Assembly: GCA_964542535.1 (NCBI GenBank)
Contig: CAZIUE010000003.1
Span: 186,001 to 250,000, forward strand
Direction: 5' to 3'
DNA length: 64,000 nt
DNA from: Pseudopelobacter sp964542535
GTDB lineage: Bacteria > Desulfobacterota > Desulfuromonadia > Geobacterales > Pseudopelobacteraceae
The notes under the pieces were generated by a model. It did not search any database. It worked only from the letters and a program-made list of their open reading frames with translations, and was not told the DNA's origin. Both the position numbers and the translations under genes were made by a program. Below are positions 9,486 through 21,240 of this stretch, piece after piece (within the stretch, counting starts at the first letter, position 1; every line of letters starts with the position of its first letter).

Positions 9486-9882
9486 GATTGTTCCTCCCTC
9501 CCCGGTTTCGCGCGGCATCATACGAGCACCCGCCGTCCGTCACGCCCGCGGGTCCGCGGACAGGTGCGCTGCACTGCGCAGATGATGCCGCACCTGCAAG
9601 GATTATCCCACACTTTCCCCAAAAGGGGAGACGCCCCCCCACGTCCCCTTCTCGGTCCGCCGAGCTATGGTAAAGTCGGCGGACCCGCGTCGGACGCTCT
9701 CCCGGCGGACCGCCCCCCCCGGCAAACCCAGAGTTGGAATTGGTTCCCGTCACCCCCTTCCGTCCAGCCGGTTCCAGTCGCGCGTCCCGTTCGGGGCACC
9801 ATCCATTAACATCATGTATAAGTATAACAATTGCAACATAAAATACCATATTATGAGCTGATTTGGTAACGCACCCCTTTTC
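9486..9882. other. Non-coding region upstream of dnaE with a 10-bp hairpin
   Basis: About 400 bases with no supportable gene between two divergently transcribed units. It holds a perfect 10-bp inverted repeat (GGTCCGCCGA at 9654-9663 and its complement at 9676-9685, 12-base loop) with no U-run after it on either strand, and an AT-rich stretch at about 9805-9860 that could assist a promoter. Its function is not evident. Confidence 0.5.
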
Positions 9883-9912
9883 TTGACACCGCAACTTGGC
9901 ATGGTGCATAAT
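9883..9912 (+). promoter_or_regulatory. Predicted sigma-70 promoter of dnaE
   Basis: TTGACA at 9883-9888 and CATAAT at 9907-9912 are separated by 18 bases, and the dnaE start is 35 bases downstream. An AT-rich tract lies upstream. Read by eye only. Confidence 0.6.
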
Positions 9913-9946
9913 CCCGCAGGCATCGATTCAGCGGGAGACAGTCGCC

Positions 9947-13501
<3,555 letters not shown>

Positions 13502-13543
13502 TACGTTTCCCCTTACATACGCCGCCGGAACGGTGACAGAGGC

Positions 13544-13573
13544 GCTGCCCCAGGTTACGGCAGCCCCTTTTTT
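13544..13573 (+). terminator. Weak intrinsic terminator or attenuator between dnaE and accA
   Basis: A 6-bp stem (GCTGCC 13544-13549, GGCAGC 13559-13564) with a 9-base loop is followed by CCC and a run of seven Ts. It may stop part of the dnaE transcript before accA. Confidence 0.45.
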
Positions 13574-13612
13574 TGTTCCTTACCCGGCGACCATACACGA
13601 GGTACAGCACCT

Positions 13613-14569
13613 ATGGCACCCATGCACAATCTGGAATTCGAAAAACCGATCGCCGAGCTGGAACAAAAGATCGAGGAACTCAACCAGCTTTCCCGCGAGG
13701 GGCTGGATATCAGCGACGACGTGGCGGCCCTGGAGAGCCGCGTGGAAGCCATGCGCGGGGAAATATTCTCCAACCTCTCCCGCTGGCAGACCGCCCAGGT
13801 GGCGCGTCACATCAACCGCCCCTTTACCCTGGACTACATCAGGGAGATATTCACCGATTTCACCGAACTGCACGGTGACCGCGCCTTTGGAGACGACCAT
13901 GCCATCGTGGGGGGGCCGGCCCGCCTGGACGGTCGTCCGGTGATGGTTATGGGGCACCAGAAGGGGCGCGACACCAAGGAGAAGGTATTCCGCAACTTCG
14001 GCATGCCCAACCCCGAGGGGTACCGCAAGGCGCTGCGCCTGATGGAGATGGCCGAGCAGTTCAGACTCCCGGTGATCACCTTCGTGGACACCCCCGGCGC
14101 CTATCCCGGCATCGGCGCCGAGGAGCGGGGCCAGGCCGAGGCCATCGCCCGCAACCTGCGGGACATGGCCAGTCTGAAGACTCCGGTTGTGGTCTGCATC
14201 ACCGGCGAGGGGGGCTCGGGCGGCGCCCTGGCAATTGCCGTGGGCAACCGGGTGCTGATGCTGGAGCACTCCGTCTATTCGGTCATCTCCCCCGAGGGAT
14301 GCGCCGCCATCCTCTGGTCCGACGGCAGCAAGGGGGCCCAGGCAGCCGACGCCCTCAAGCTGACCGCCCGGGACATCATCACCCTGGGGGTGATCGACGA
14401 GATCGTAGCGGAACCGCCGGGAGGCGCCCACCGCGACCATGCCGCCACGGCCGCCAACCTGAAGCAGGCCATCCTGCGTAACCTGGCCGAGCTGTCGAGT
14501 CTTTCGCCGGAAGAACTGCTGGAAGACCGCTACCGCAAATTCCGGGCCATGTCCCGGTTCGTTGAATAG
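13613..14569 (+). CDS. accA: Acetyl-CoA carboxylase carboxyltransferase subunit alpha
   Basis: A 318-residue AccA, which with AccD transfers the carboxyl group from carboxybiotin to acetyl-CoA to make malonyl-CoA, the first step of fatty acid synthesis. Typical features: N-terminal helix (LEFEKPIAELEQKIEEL), PFTLDYI, the ELHGDRAFGDD segment, FVDTPGAYPGIGAEERGQ and the GEGGSGGALAI oxyanion region, and a SPEGCAAILW stretch. Length is normal. A second ATG three codons downstream is also possible. It follows dnaE on the same strand, with a weak terminator-like hairpin between, and is closed by a strong terminator. Confidence 0.98.
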   Translation: MAPMHNLEFEKPIAELEQKIEELNQLSREGLDISDDVAALESRVEAMRGEIFSNLSRWQTAQVARHINRPFTLDYIREIFTDFTELHGDRAFGDDHAIVGGPARLDGRPVMVMGHQKGRDTKEKVFRNFGMPNPEGYRKALRLMEMAEQFRLPVITFVDTPGAYPGIGAEERGQAEAIARNLRDMASLKTPVVVCITGEGGSGGALAIAVGNRVLMLEHSVYSVISPEGCAAILWSDGSKGAQAADALKLTARDIITLGVIDEIVAEPPGGAHRDHAATAANLKQAILRNLAELSSLSPEELLEDRYRKFRAMSRFVE

Positions 14570-14597
14570 TCGGGCATGTACCGGTTTCACATCATGA

Positions 14598-14631
14598 AAA
14601 CGGGGGCTAACGGCCCCCGTTTGATATTTTC
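14598..14631 (+). terminator. Intrinsic terminator after accA
   Basis: A perfect 10-bp stem (AAACGGGGGC at 14598-14607 with GCCCCCGTTT at 14613-14622), 5-base loop, followed by TGATATTTT. It sits 28 bases after the accA stop and just before the rluB-like gene. Confidence 0.85.
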
Positions 14632-14646
14632 GGCACAAGGAGCATC

Positions 14647-15459
14647 ATGCAGGAACGCTTACAGAAACTGATTTCCCAGGCCGGCATCGCCTCCCGCCGG
14701 GCGGCCGAAGAGATGATCCTGGCCGGTCGGGTGACGGTGAACGGAGAGGTTGTCACCGAACTGGGGAGCAAGGCCGACCCGGCCGTGGACCTCATAACCG
14801 TTGACGGAAAGCCGGTTAAACCGGCCGGTCAGCACCTCTACATCCTGCTCAACAAACCTGCCGGCTTCATGACCACCCTGGACGACCCGGAGGGGCGTCA
14901 GGTGGTCACCGACCTGCTGCCGGAAATCAGGGAGCGGGTTTACCCGGTGGGGCGCCTGGACTACAACACCGAGGGGCTGCTGCTTCTGACCAACGACGGC
15001 GACTGGGCCAACAAACTGATGCACCCGCGCCACGAGATCGAGAAGGAGTACCACGTCCGGGTGCGGGGGAAGGTGCACCAGAGCCAGATCGACCAGCTGA
15101 AAAACGGGGTGCTGCTGGACGGCAGGCCCACGGCACCGGCCAGGGTGGCGTTGATCAAGGATGGGGAGCATAACGACTGGCTCTCCATCACCATCCACGA
15201 GGGGCGCAACCGCCAGGTCAGACGCATGTGCGAGGCGGTCAGCCTGTCGGTGGTGCGGTTGAAGCGGGTACGCTACGGCGTCCTGGAGCTGCGCGGACTC
15301 AAGCCGGGACAGTACCGGCTGCTGACCAGGGAAGAGGCAAATCGTCTGGTCCTGGGGGAGTCAGAGCCGGCATCCGCCCCTAGGGTACCCCGGAAAACGA
15401 CGCCTCCCCGCCCCCCCGCCGGGGCTCCGCCCCCCCGCCGGGGTACGAGGCACAAATAG
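14647..15459 (+). CDS. rluB: 23S rRNA pseudouridine synthase of the RluB/RsuA family
   Basis: A 270-residue RsuA/RluB/E/F-family enzyme that isomerises uridine in rRNA. Start at ATG 14647 behind AAGGAG. The N-terminal S4 RNA-binding domain covers residues 1-60 (ERLQKLISQAGIASRRAAEE, VTVNGEVV). The catalytic domain shows the active-site aspartate in VGRLDYNTEGLLLLTNDG and the HEGRNRQVRRMCEAV motif. The last 35 residues are a low-complexity Pro/Arg tail (APRVPRKTTPPRPPAGAPPP), encoded by a C-rich stretch, as in many RluB proteins. The double-cubane ATPase gene begins about 73 bases downstream. Confidence 0.93.
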   Translation: MQERLQKLISQAGIASRRAAEEMILAGRVTVNGEVVTELGSKADPAVDLITVDGKPVKPAGQHLYILLNKPAGFMTTLDDPEGRQVVTDLLPEIRERVYPVGRLDYNTEGLLLLTNDGDWANKLMHPRHEIEKEYHVRVRGKVHQSQIDQLKNGVLLDGRPTAPARVALIKDGEHNDWLSITIHEGRNRQVRRMCEAVSLSVVRLKRVRYGVLELRGLKPGQYRLLTREEANRLVLGESEPASAPRVPRKTTPPRPPAGAPPPRRGTRHK

Positions 15460-15532
15460 GTTTGTTCGTGGAGTTCCCTGCCAGGGAACCATCAGTTCTT
15501 ATTGGCGCCATCAGCCAGGCACAGGGGTCATT

Positions 15533-16318
15533 ATCAGATTCGCGGGACTCGATATCGGATCCAGGAGCATGGAGTTCGTGCTCCTGGATGGTGAAGGCCA
15601 TGAGGTCATCGACCGTTTTCAGGCGGAGACCGGCATCGACCTCTCCTGCCAGTTGCACGGCATCAGGGAACGGTACGGATGGGACCGGCTCGTCTCCACC
15701 GGGTATGGCAGACAGCTGGCGCAGAAAATCCTGGGGGGCGAAGTCATTACGGAAATCAAGGCCTATGCCACCTCCGCACACCATTTCCACCCCGACATCG
15801 AAACGGTCATCGACCTGGGGGGCCAGGACACGAAGGCATTGTCCCTCAATCGCCACTCCGGCCAGTTGCTGAAATTCGAGATGAACGACAAATGCTCGGC
15901 AGGAACCGGCAAATTCTTCGAAATGATGGCCGCATCCCTGGGCCTCGGCCTGGATGAGCTCGTCGCCGCCGCCCTGAGGGGAAACGGCTCCGTCGAGATC
16001 AACAGCACCTGCACCGTGTTCGCCGAATCGGAAGTGATCTCCCTTTTGACCTCCGGCATCGCCCGCGACGATATAGTCCGGGCCATTCACGAGGCCCTGC
16101 TGACCAAACTGGTGGCGCTCCTGTCCCGGGTGATGCGCCCCGATGCCACGGAACTCCTGTTCGTGGGAGGCGGGGCGAAGAATAACGCCATCGTCCGTCT
16201 GCTTGAGGAAGCGGTCAATCGGCGGGTGGTGGTCCCCGACTACCCGGAGTTCTATGGCGCCTATGGCGCCGCACTCACTGCCGGGACATCAGTCCATCGT
16301 CACAAGGAGACCCCATGA
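15533..16318 (+). CDS. BadF/BadG/HgdC-type ATPase, activator of the adjacent double-cubane protein
   Basis: An ASKHA-fold ATPase of about 261 residues, homologous to activators such as HgdC and YjiL that use ATP to drive a low-potential electron into a partner dehydratase or double-cubane protein. Visible motifs: phosphate-1 loop GLDIGSRS, phosphate-2 VIDLGGQDTKAL, cluster cysteine in NDKCSAGTGKFFE and a second Cys in NSTCTVFAESEV, and adenosine motif FVGGGAKNN. The phosphate-1 loop lies upstream of the first ATG (15569), and I find no in-frame ATG, GTG or TTG before it; I placed the start at ATC 15533 (or ATT 15530), behind AGGGG at 15523. Without this extension the ATPase would lack its P-loop. 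Its stop overlaps the next gene by ATGA. Confidence 0.85.
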   Translation: MRFAGLDIGSRSMEFVLLDGEGHEVIDRFQAETGIDLSCQLHGIRERYGWDRLVSTGYGRQLAQKILGGEVITEIKAYATSAHHFHPDIETVIDLGGQDTKALSLNRHSGQLLKFEMNDKCSAGTGKFFEMMAASLGLGLDELVAAALRGNGSVEINSTCTVFAESEVISLLTSGIARDDIVRAIHEALLTKLVALLSRVMRPDATELLFVGGGAKNNAIVRLLEEAVNRRVVVPDYPEFYGAYGAALTAGTSVHRHKETP

Positions 16319-17469
16319 GCTCGCAGCCCCCCCTGTTCCAGGATGAATTTCAGGACGCTCCGCTGAAGCGCGCCCTGTCCCAGGTAATTCAGAGGAGAGA
16401 AGCCGGCGCCAAAGTGATCGGCGCCTACTGTTCCTATGCACCGGTCGAGGTCATCTGGGCCATGGGAGGCGTACCGGCCATCCTGTGCGCCTTTTCCAAC
16501 ACGCCCATCCCCAAGGCGGAAGAGACGCTCCCCATCAACCTCTGTCCGTTGATCAAATCCAGTTTCGGCTTTATCGAACAGAAGACCTGCCCATTCTTCG
16601 AGCTGACCGACGCGGTCGTGGGGGAGACGACTTGCGACGGCAAGAAGAAGATGTTCGAGCTTATCGGCGAACACCGGCCGCTCTACGTCATGGACCTCCC
16701 CCAGTGTCCGACCAACGAAGGGGCAGCCGCCTACTGGCGGAATTCAGTCAACGGGTTCAAGAACTTCCTTGAGGAGCGGTTCACCACCCGCATCACGGAC
16801 GAGGCACTGGAACAGAGCATCAGGGAATGCAACCGTAAGAACCGTCTGGTTGAAGAGATCTTCGCCTTCGGGGCATGCAATCCCTCGGTCATCACCTGGC
16901 AGGAGATGTACGACGTCTCGACCTATGCCATGGTTTCCAACGGCGAGGCTGCCAGTGCCAAGCTTCAGGAGATCATCCGTATCCTGACGGAACGTCGGGA
17001 ACAGCGGAAGTTCCTGGCCAAAGAGGGGGCCAAGAGAGTTCTGATGACCGGCTGCCCCATCGGCGGCGATGTGCTGAAGGTACTGAAGTTGGTGGATGAG
17101 GAGGATGCTTCCATTGTCGGCCTCGACTCCTGCACCGGGCTCAAGCCCTTTACGGGTGCCATCCAGGAGGGGAGCGGAGACCCGTTGACCGCCATTGCCT
17201 CCCGGTATCTGCAGATCCCCTGCGCCTGCATGACCCCCAACACGGGCCGTTTCGATACCCTCAGGAGGCAGGTGGAATCCCTGAAGCCCGATCTGGTCAT
17301 CGATCTCGTGCTGCAGGCGTGCCACACCTACAACGTGGAAGCGGTGAAGGTCGAGTCCTTGGTGCGGGACGAGCTTGGGACGAATTATCTGAAGCTGGTG
17401 ACGGATTTTTCGCAGCAGGATCTCGGCCAGTTGAAAACCAGGATCGCCGCGGCGCTGGAGATGAGTTGA
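16315..17469 (+). CDS. Double-cubane cluster protein (2-hydroxyacyl-CoA dehydratase HgdB/YjiM family)
   Basis: A 384-residue member of the 2-hydroxyglutaryl-CoA dehydratase D-component family. A single-subunit partner next to one activator ATPase is the arrangement of double-cubane cluster proteins (DCCP with DCCP-R), which hold an [8Fe-9S] cluster and reduce small molecules at very low potential. Conserved cysteines are visible in GAYCSYAPVE, INLCPLIKSS, EQKTCPFFEL, ETTCDGKKKMFE, DLPQCP, TGCPIGGDVLK, LDSCTG and LQACHTYNVE. Start at ATG 16315 behind AAGGAG. No CoA transferase or second dehydratase subunit is nearby, arguing against amino-acid fermentation. The physiological substrate is unknown. 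Confidence 0.88.
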   Translation: MSSQPPLFQDEFQDAPLKRALSQVIQRREAGAKVIGAYCSYAPVEVIWAMGGVPAILCAFSNTPIPKAEETLPINLCPLIKSSFGFIEQKTCPFFELTDAVVGETTCDGKKKMFELIGEHRPLYVMDLPQCPTNEGAAAYWRNSVNGFKNFLEERFTTRITDEALEQSIRECNRKNRLVEEIFAFGACNPSVITWQEMYDVSTYAMVSNGEAASAKLQEIIRILTERREQRKFLAKEGAKRVLMTGCPIGGDVLKVLKLVDEEDASIVGLDSCTGLKPFTGAIQEGSGDPLTAIASRYLQIPCACMTPNTGRFDTLRRQVESLKPDLVIDLVLQACHTYNVEAVKVESLVRDELGTNYLKLVTDFSQQDLGQLKTRIAAALEMS

Positions 17470-17505
17470 ATGGTTGGTGCCTCGTCGGGAGAGGATTGAC
17501 GCAGC

Positions 17506-17555
17506 CGGTTTCGGGCCCGGGGGGATAGGCACTCCCCCGGGCCATAACCGTTTTT
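17506..17555 (+). terminator. Strong intrinsic terminator after the double-cubane gene
   Basis: A 10-bp GC stem (GGCCCGGGGG at 17514-17523 with CCCCCGGGCC at 17534-17543), extended below by CGGTT/AACCG, then TTTTT. It lies between the double-cubane gene and the convergent helicase gene. Confidence 0.88.
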
Positions 17556-17588
17556 GGGGCTGCATTTCACGAACAGGGCTTCATAGCT

Positions 17589-18980
17589 TCAGGAGAAGCT
17601 CCGCGTCATGAAGCACACGACCTCGTCGTCAACCATGATATCGTCAGGATTGATGCTGAAGAACCGGCTCTTGAGCCTGGTTCCCTCCAGGGTGCGGCAG
17701 CGGCTGAGGGCAATGTACGCCTGGCCGCGGGAAAACGCCCCGTCCGAGAGGTCGATATACGCACGGTCCAGGGTCAGTCCCTGGGATCTCTGGATGGCCA
17801 CCGCCCAGGCGTGGCGGAGCGGAATCTGCTGGATGGTTCCGGTCACGCTCTGCTGGACCCTCCCCGTCTCACGGTTACGGGAATACTTGATCAGCTCCCA
17901 GGTCACGGGGACCAGCCGCACGTTCCTGTCGTCATCGGTCCTGATCCAGACCGCCTCGTCCTCACACTCCACGACCGTTCCCATGGTCCCGTAATCCAGC
18001 GTCCGACCGACGGTTCCGCAGCAGATGACCCGCGCCCCCCTGCGCAGCAGCAGGTTTTCCTCGCAGGGGAAATTGGTGCCCGGATTGTCGACGTTGAACG
18101 CCGATCCCGAACGCTTTGCCCGATACTCGTGCTGGGGGCCGGGAAGCCGGTACAGCTCCCGGTTGTTATAGTAGGCCGCCCCGGAGTTGTTCGCCGTAAG
18201 CCTGGTGTGCAGCGGAGCACGAGAGGGATCAAATTCGGGATCGGCGACGCAGCGTTGCAGGAGATCCAGGTGCGCCTTACCGATATCGTTCGCGCGGATA
18301 CAGCCGAGAACGTCGAGAACCTCCTGATCGGCCCGGTGGAAGACCGTTTCCAACTGAATGTTCCGGAGCCTCAGCTCCGGAAAAACCTTCGCGTTCCAGA
18401 AAAAGAACCGTTCCCCATAGCCGGCCCGCGTAAGCGGCACCCGTTCTTCATCCCGTACGGCCGGCGGGAGCTGATAGGGATCGCCCGCCAGGATCAGCTG
18501 AACACCTCCGAACGGTCGATCGGCCTCCCTGCCGTTTGCGCGCATGAAACGGTCCAGCCCGTCCAGGAGGTCGCAGCGGACCTGACTTGCCTCGTCGATG
18601 ACGATGGTATCGATGGCGCGCACCAGTTCCCGGTCACTGGCCTCCCTGACGCAGTCGCCAGAAATCACCGTGGCGGGAAGCTGGGCAAAGGCGTGGATGG
18701 TCATCCCTCTGCCAATGATGGCGCCACGCCCGGTGGGCGCCAGGACCACGACATTCTTGCCGGTGCGCCGGCAAAACGACTCCGTCAGGGTCGATTTTCC
18801 GGTCCCGGCCGGCCCGGTGACGAAGAAGTGCCCGCTGCTCCGCTCCATCTCATCCAGGAGCGGCTGCCACTCCGGGGGAACCGCCACCTCGGCCTCGGCT
18901 CCGGCGTCGCCTGTCCGGGCCGCCATTTCTTCCGCCGGCTCCCGTCCCCCAGCCATGAATCTCAGTATCCGTTTGATCAT
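17589..18980 (-). CDS. PIF1/RecD-like superfamily 1B DNA helicase
   Basis: A 463-residue ATP-dependent helicase. Visible motifs: Walker A VTGPAGTGKSTLTE (about residue 54), motif Ia VVLAPTGRGAI, Walker B DTIVIDEASQVR, motif III LILAGDPYQLPP, and a C-terminal UvrD-like region with HAWAVAIQRSQGLTLDRAYI and ALSRCRTLEGTRL. This layout matches PIF1/RRM3-type helicases, which unwind 5' to 3' and resolve G-quadruplex or replication barriers. ATG 18980 (behind GGCGGA) is preferred to a start 14 codons upstream because the extra residues look non-coding. It stands alone, convergent with the double-cubane gene. Specific role unknown. Confidence 0.88.
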   Translation of the reverse strand: MIKRILRFMAGGREPAEEMAARTGDAGAEAEVAVPPEWQPLLDEMERSSGHFFVTGPAGTGKSTLTESFCRRTGKNVVVLAPTGRGAIIGRGMTIHAFAQLPATVISGDCVREASDRELVRAIDTIVIDEASQVRCDLLDGLDRFMRANGREADRPFGGVQLILAGDPYQLPPAVRDEERVPLTRAGYGERFFFWNAKVFPELRLRNIQLETVFHRADQEVLDVLGCIRANDIGKAHLDLLQRCVADPEFDPSRAPLHTRLTANNSGAAYYNNRELYRLPGPQHEYRAKRSGSAFNVDNPGTNFPCEENLLLRRGARVICCGTVGRTLDYGTMGTVVECEDEAVWIRTDDDRNVRLVPVTWELIKYSRNRETGRVQQSVTGTIQQIPLRHAWAVAIQRSQGLTLDRAYIDLSDGAFSRGQAYIALSRCRTLEGTRLKSRFFSINPDDIMVDDEVVCFMTRSFS

Positions 18981-19091
18981 CGTTTTTCCGCCATCAGTCT
19001 CTGTTCTAGGAAAAATCAGCACATTGTACCATACTATCTCAGCTTGTACCCACGCTTCGACAACGGGGTGCCATCGGCGAGATGCCGACAG

Positions 19092-19733
19092 TTAGACGGT
19101 TATGACGCTGTCGGCCTGTTCCATGGAGGTGACCACTTCGAGCATGTTGGTGACCCGGCCCACCTGCATCCTGTCCAGGATATGGAAGTAGCCCAGGCAG
19201 GCGCCGCAGGCCAGCACTTCGACCCCCCGTTCGGCCAACTCGTGCAGCACGGGAACTCCCTCCGACCCTTCGGCGGTGAATCGCACCCCGCCGTTCACCA
19301 GGACCACCCGCCAGAGTTCCGGACCCATCTCCTTGAGCGTATTCAGAAAGCTGAACATGAGCATGTCGCCCAGGCCATCGTCACCGCGCCCCAGGGTCTC
19401 GCCGCTGATCAGGACCATGATCCGCCTCGACCCACCCTTCCCCTGTCCGATCGCAGCCGGTGGAGCGGGAGTCAGGGAGAGTTCCATCCCCTCGCCGCGC
19501 AAAGCGATGACCCTGAAGCCGTCCCCCTGCTGGTGGCTCTCGACCCGGTAACCGTTGTGTTCGAGAAAACGGCTCACGTTCTGCCGCGCGGCATCGTTGT
19601 CCACCAGCACCGTCATGCCGGCGGGGTTCTCCTCTTCCAGGGTCTGTTTGACACGCAGCACCGGAGCAGGGCAGGCAAGGCCGCGACAGTCGAGATCGGC
19701 ATGCATGAGTTTAATCTCTCTTTCTTCTGACAT
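19092..19733 (-). CDS. yedF: Selenium metabolism protein YedF
   Basis: A 213-residue two-domain protein. The N-terminus is a TusA/SirA-like domain with the CPxP motif in DCRGLACPAPVLRVKQTL; the C-terminus is DsrE-like (about 100-205) with cysteines in VLACGACLGYF. This is the YedF family found beside selD in selenium-utilising anaerobes and suspected of handling reduced selenium or sulfur. The gene starts 5 bases after the selD stop, so it is coupled to selD; ATG 19706, nine codons downstream with a better ribosome site, is an alternative. Function is known only by association. Confidence 0.9.
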   Translation of the reverse strand: MSEEREIKLMHADLDCRGLACPAPVLRVKQTLEEENPAGMTVLVDNDAARQNVSRFLEHNGYRVESHQQGDGFRVIALRGEGMELSLTPAPPAAIGQGKGGSRRIMVLISGETLGRGDDGLGDMLMFSFLNTLKEMGPELWRVVLVNGGVRFTAEGSEGVPVLHELAERGVEVLACGACLGYFHILDRMQVGRVTNMLEVVTSMEQADSVITV

Positions 19734-19738
19734 ATCAG

Positions 19739-20785
19739 TCAGATAACAGTGATAAGTTCCATCGGCTCTTGAACAACCTCGCCCACGATGGCCGCGCAGA
19801 CAATCCCCCTCTCCTTCAGGGCATCCACCAGTTGTTCGGCCTCCCCGGGAGCAACCGCCATGAGCAGGCCGCCGGAGGTCTGGGGATCGAAGAACAGGTC
19901 CCGGACCGGCCGGGGAACCGCATCGTCGAACTCCACGAACCTCCCTCTGAAGTCCCGGTTGTTGTACGCCCCGGCCGGGATCAGCCCCAAATCGGCCCAC
20001 TCCAGGGCCTCGGCGTAGCGGGGCACGGCTGCGGCATCGATGCGCACGCCGCAGCCGGAATCCACCACCATCTCGGCCAGATGCCCCAGGAATCCGAAGC
20101 CGGTGATGTCGGTGCAGGCATGCACGTCGAAATTCGCCATAACCAGGGAGGCATCCCGGTTCAGGGCCGCCATGTTGGCGGTCACGGTTTCGGTCACCCC
20201 CGGCGAGGCGAGCCCGGCCTTGATGGCCGTGGAGACGATGCCGGTCCCCAGCGGCTTGGTGAGCACCAGGCAATCGCCGGGACACAGGTTCTTCTTGGTC
20301 AGAATGCGGTCGGGATGAATGAAGCCGGTCACCGAAAGGCCGTACTTGAGCTCGCTGTCCTCCACGGTATGCCCCCCCACCAGAACGACCCCGGCTTCGC
20401 GCATCTTCTCCAGCCCCCCCTCGATGACCTGACGCAGGACTGAGATATCCAGGGTTTTGGCCGGGAAGGCGACCACGTTCATGGCGGTCTTGGGGATCCC
20501 CCCCATGGCATAGATGTCGCTCAGGGCATTGGCCGCCGCGATCCGGCCGAAGCAGCGGGGATCATCCACCATGGGAGGAAAGAAGTCGATGGTCTGCACC
20601 AGTGCCAAGTCATCGGAAATGCGATAAACGCCGGCGTCGTCGGCCCGCTCCAGGCCGACCAGCAGGTTCGGGTCAACGGGCAGGTCGAGCCCGCACAGGG
20701 CGCGGTCCAGATCGCCGGGAGCCAGCTTGGCGGCACACCCCGCGCCCTTGACGGTCTGGGTGAGTCGCACGGTTTCTTCAGACAT
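19739..20785 (-). CDS. selD: Selenide, water dikinase (selenophosphate synthetase)
   Basis: A 348-residue SelD, which makes selenophosphate from selenide and ATP for selenocysteine or selenouridine synthesis. The catalytic residue is Cys17 (codon TGT, not TGA) in KGAGCAAK with Lys20; the second cysteine of the E. coli GCGCK loop is alanine here. Other motifs: LVQTIDFFPPMVDDP, AANALSDIYAMGG, VGGHTVEDSELKYG, DITGFGFLGH and DPQTSGGLL. Length is normal. It heads a selD-yedF operon; selA, selB and tRNA-Sec are not in the window. Confidence 0.97.
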   Translation of the reverse strand: MSEETVRLTQTVKGAGCAAKLAPGDLDRALCGLDLPVDPNLLVGLERADDAGVYRISDDLALVQTIDFFPPMVDDPRCFGRIAAANALSDIYAMGGIPKTAMNVVAFPAKTLDISVLRQVIEGGLEKMREAGVVLVGGHTVEDSELKYGLSVTGFIHPDRILTKKNLCPGDCLVLTKPLGTGIVSTAIKAGLASPGVTETVTANMAALNRDASLVMANFDVHACTDITGFGFLGHLAEMVVDSGCGVRIDAAAVPRYAEALEWADLGLIPAGAYNNRDFRGRFVEFDDAVPRPVRDLFFDPQTSGGLLMAVAPGEAEQLVDALKERGIVCAAIVGEVVQEPMELITVI

Positions 20786-21039
20786 GGAGCTACTCCTTGA
20801 TCACGGGTAGACACGAAAACCGTCCCCCGCCGATTTCAGTCACGGGCGGGGATGGAGAAAAACCGTTGCCTGTCTCCTGGGCGGTATCGGGATAATCCAA
20901 TCTACACAAGGCAACCAGAGGGGTCAAACGCTTTTCCGGTCGGCACCGCCACCGGCACGCCGGAACAGGACCCGGTCGGAGAGACAGCCGTTATAAGCAT
21001 CGTTATTACGAAGTATTACGCACCATGCTTCATCAGTAC
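20786..21039. other. Non-coding gap between selD and the promoter at 21040
   Basis: Divergent intergenic space between selD (minus) and the plus-strand unit at 21 kb. I see no gene, repeat or convincing RNA in it; it should hold the selD promoter on the minus strand, which I could not place with confidence. Confidence 0.4.
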
Positions 21040-21067
21040 TTTACACCACCACCAGTTCAGGTATACT
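21040..21067 (+). promoter_or_regulatory. Predicted sigma-70 promoter
   Basis: TTTACA at 21040-21045 and TATACT at 21062-21067 with a 16-base spacer. The first gene downstream starts at 21241, leaving a 165-base leader that contains a terminator-like hairpin. Confidence 0.5.
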
Positions 21068-21073
21068 GCATCG

Positions 21074-21180
21074 GCTTTTCGCCTCACACGGCACCTCCGG
21101 AACGCGGAATGCGACCCTCCTCTTCCGGTACATACTCACGAAGCCCGCGGCAGCACGGCGCGGGCTTTCTTTGTCTGCTT
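21074..21180 (+). ncRNA. Candidate short leader transcript or small RNA ending in a terminator
   Basis: Between the predicted promoter and the CDS at 21241 lies a stem of 8 bp (AGCCCGCG at 21142-21149 with CGCGGGCT at 21159-21166) followed directly by TTTCTTTGTC. Start and end of the transcript are inferred. It could be an attenuator of the downstream gene or an independent RNA of about 100 nt. It lacks the conserved features of SRP RNA or 6S RNA. Confidence 0.3.
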
Positions 21181-21240
21181 TTGCGCGTTCCCGCTTCTCT
21201 CGGGGACGGATTTTTTCACGGAACAGGACACGTACACACT

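Noticed and set aside
17811..19730. A 639-codon plus-strand frame across the helicase and yedF genes
   Set aside because: Crosses two well-supported minus-strand genes and the gap between them; composition is that of a shadow.
19739..20785. Selenocysteine at the SelD active site
   Set aside because: Codon 17 is TGT (Cys), and no in-frame TGA is present.
21074..21180. SRP (4.5S) or 6S RNA gene
   Set aside because: The GGAAG-type conserved loop of SRP RNA and the open bubble of 6S RNA are not seen.
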